A stretch of DNA of 6,875 nt from Saprospirales bacterium (GTDB taxonomy: Bacteria; Bacteroidota; Bacteroidia; Chitinophagales; Saprospiraceae), in contig DLXL01000053.1 in NCBI GenBank assembly GCA_003448025.1, positions 1-6,875 on the forward strand, given 5' to 3'. The translations under genes were made by a program, and so were the position numbers. Below the pieces are notes generated by a model. It made no database searches. It was not told where the DNA came from and was given only the letters and a program-made list of their open reading frames with translations. Below are positions 6,794 to 6,875 of the stretch, piece after piece; the stretch's first letter is position 1; every line of letters begins with the position of its first letter.

Positions 6794-6830
6794 GATCAGA
6801 TTGTTATGTTGATGGTGGTTATTTTTCGAG

Positions 6831-6875
6831 TGTTTTGGTGTTTGGGTGTTTGGGTGTTTTGGTGTTTTGGTGTTT
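6831..6875. repeat. Tandem 8-bp repeat upstream of nrdA (runs off the window)
   Basis: Five complete 8-bp units, TGTTTTGG or TGTTTGGG (start positions 6831, 6839, 6847, 6855, 6863), followed by TGTTT at the edge. Units differ only at one T/G position. The array begins 38 bp upstream of the nrdA ATG at 6793, so it lies in the leader or promoter region of nrdA, with the C- and A-rich strand in the sense direction. Its total length cannot be seen. Such arrays can change copy number by slippage; an effect on nrdA expression is inference. Confidence 0.85.

Overview
The window looks like chromosomal DNA of a Bacteroidota bacterium. Two genes encode secreted proteins that end in a type IX secretion (T9SS) type A sorting domain, a hallmark of that phylum. 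The third recognisable gene is a eukaryote-like class I ribonucleotide reductase large subunit of the kind common in the phylum. The short tandem intergenic repeats and the PKD plus T9SS architecture recall Saprospiria-like genomes (Lewinella, Haliscomenobacter), but that placement is inference only.

Layout from left to right. (1) Bases 2-1237, plus strand: the 3' part of a gene for a beta-propeller/PKD/T9SS surface protein whose N-terminus lies outside the window. (2) Bases 1307-3061, minus strand: a complete 584-residue paralogue of the first gene, arranged tail to tail with it across a 69-bp gap. (3) Bases 3062-3405: a 344-bp gene-free stretch. It holds a perfect 8-bp hairpin in the leader of gene 2, a pair of 24-bp-spaced direct repeats resembling one end of an IS21-family element, and a GC-rich block with two adjacent hairpins. 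(4) Bases 3406-4095, minus strand: a very AT-rich gene for a single-domain FRG protein. (5) Bases 4096-4357: a 262-bp gap with a G8 tract (minus strand) upstream of the FRG gene and a 35-bp imperfect inverted repeat built from a 7-bp unit that abuts the nrdA stop codon. (6) Bases 4358-6793, minus strand: complete nrdA. (7) Bases 6831-6875: tandem 8-bp repeats upstream of nrdA, running off the window.

There is a sharp composition change near 4.1-4.36 kb. nrdA is visibly GC-rich, while everything to the left, especially the FRG gene, is AT-rich. The simplest reading is a conserved housekeeping gene next to a variable accessory segment carrying surface-protein paralogues, a possible IS remnant and an FRG gene. 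The genes do not form an evident pathway. nrdA supplies deoxyribonucleotides, the two paralogues are predicted to be exported or surface-attached, and the FRG protein is cytosolic and of unknown function. I see no clear new multi-gene system; the most interesting material is the non-coding repeat structure and the lone FRG gene.
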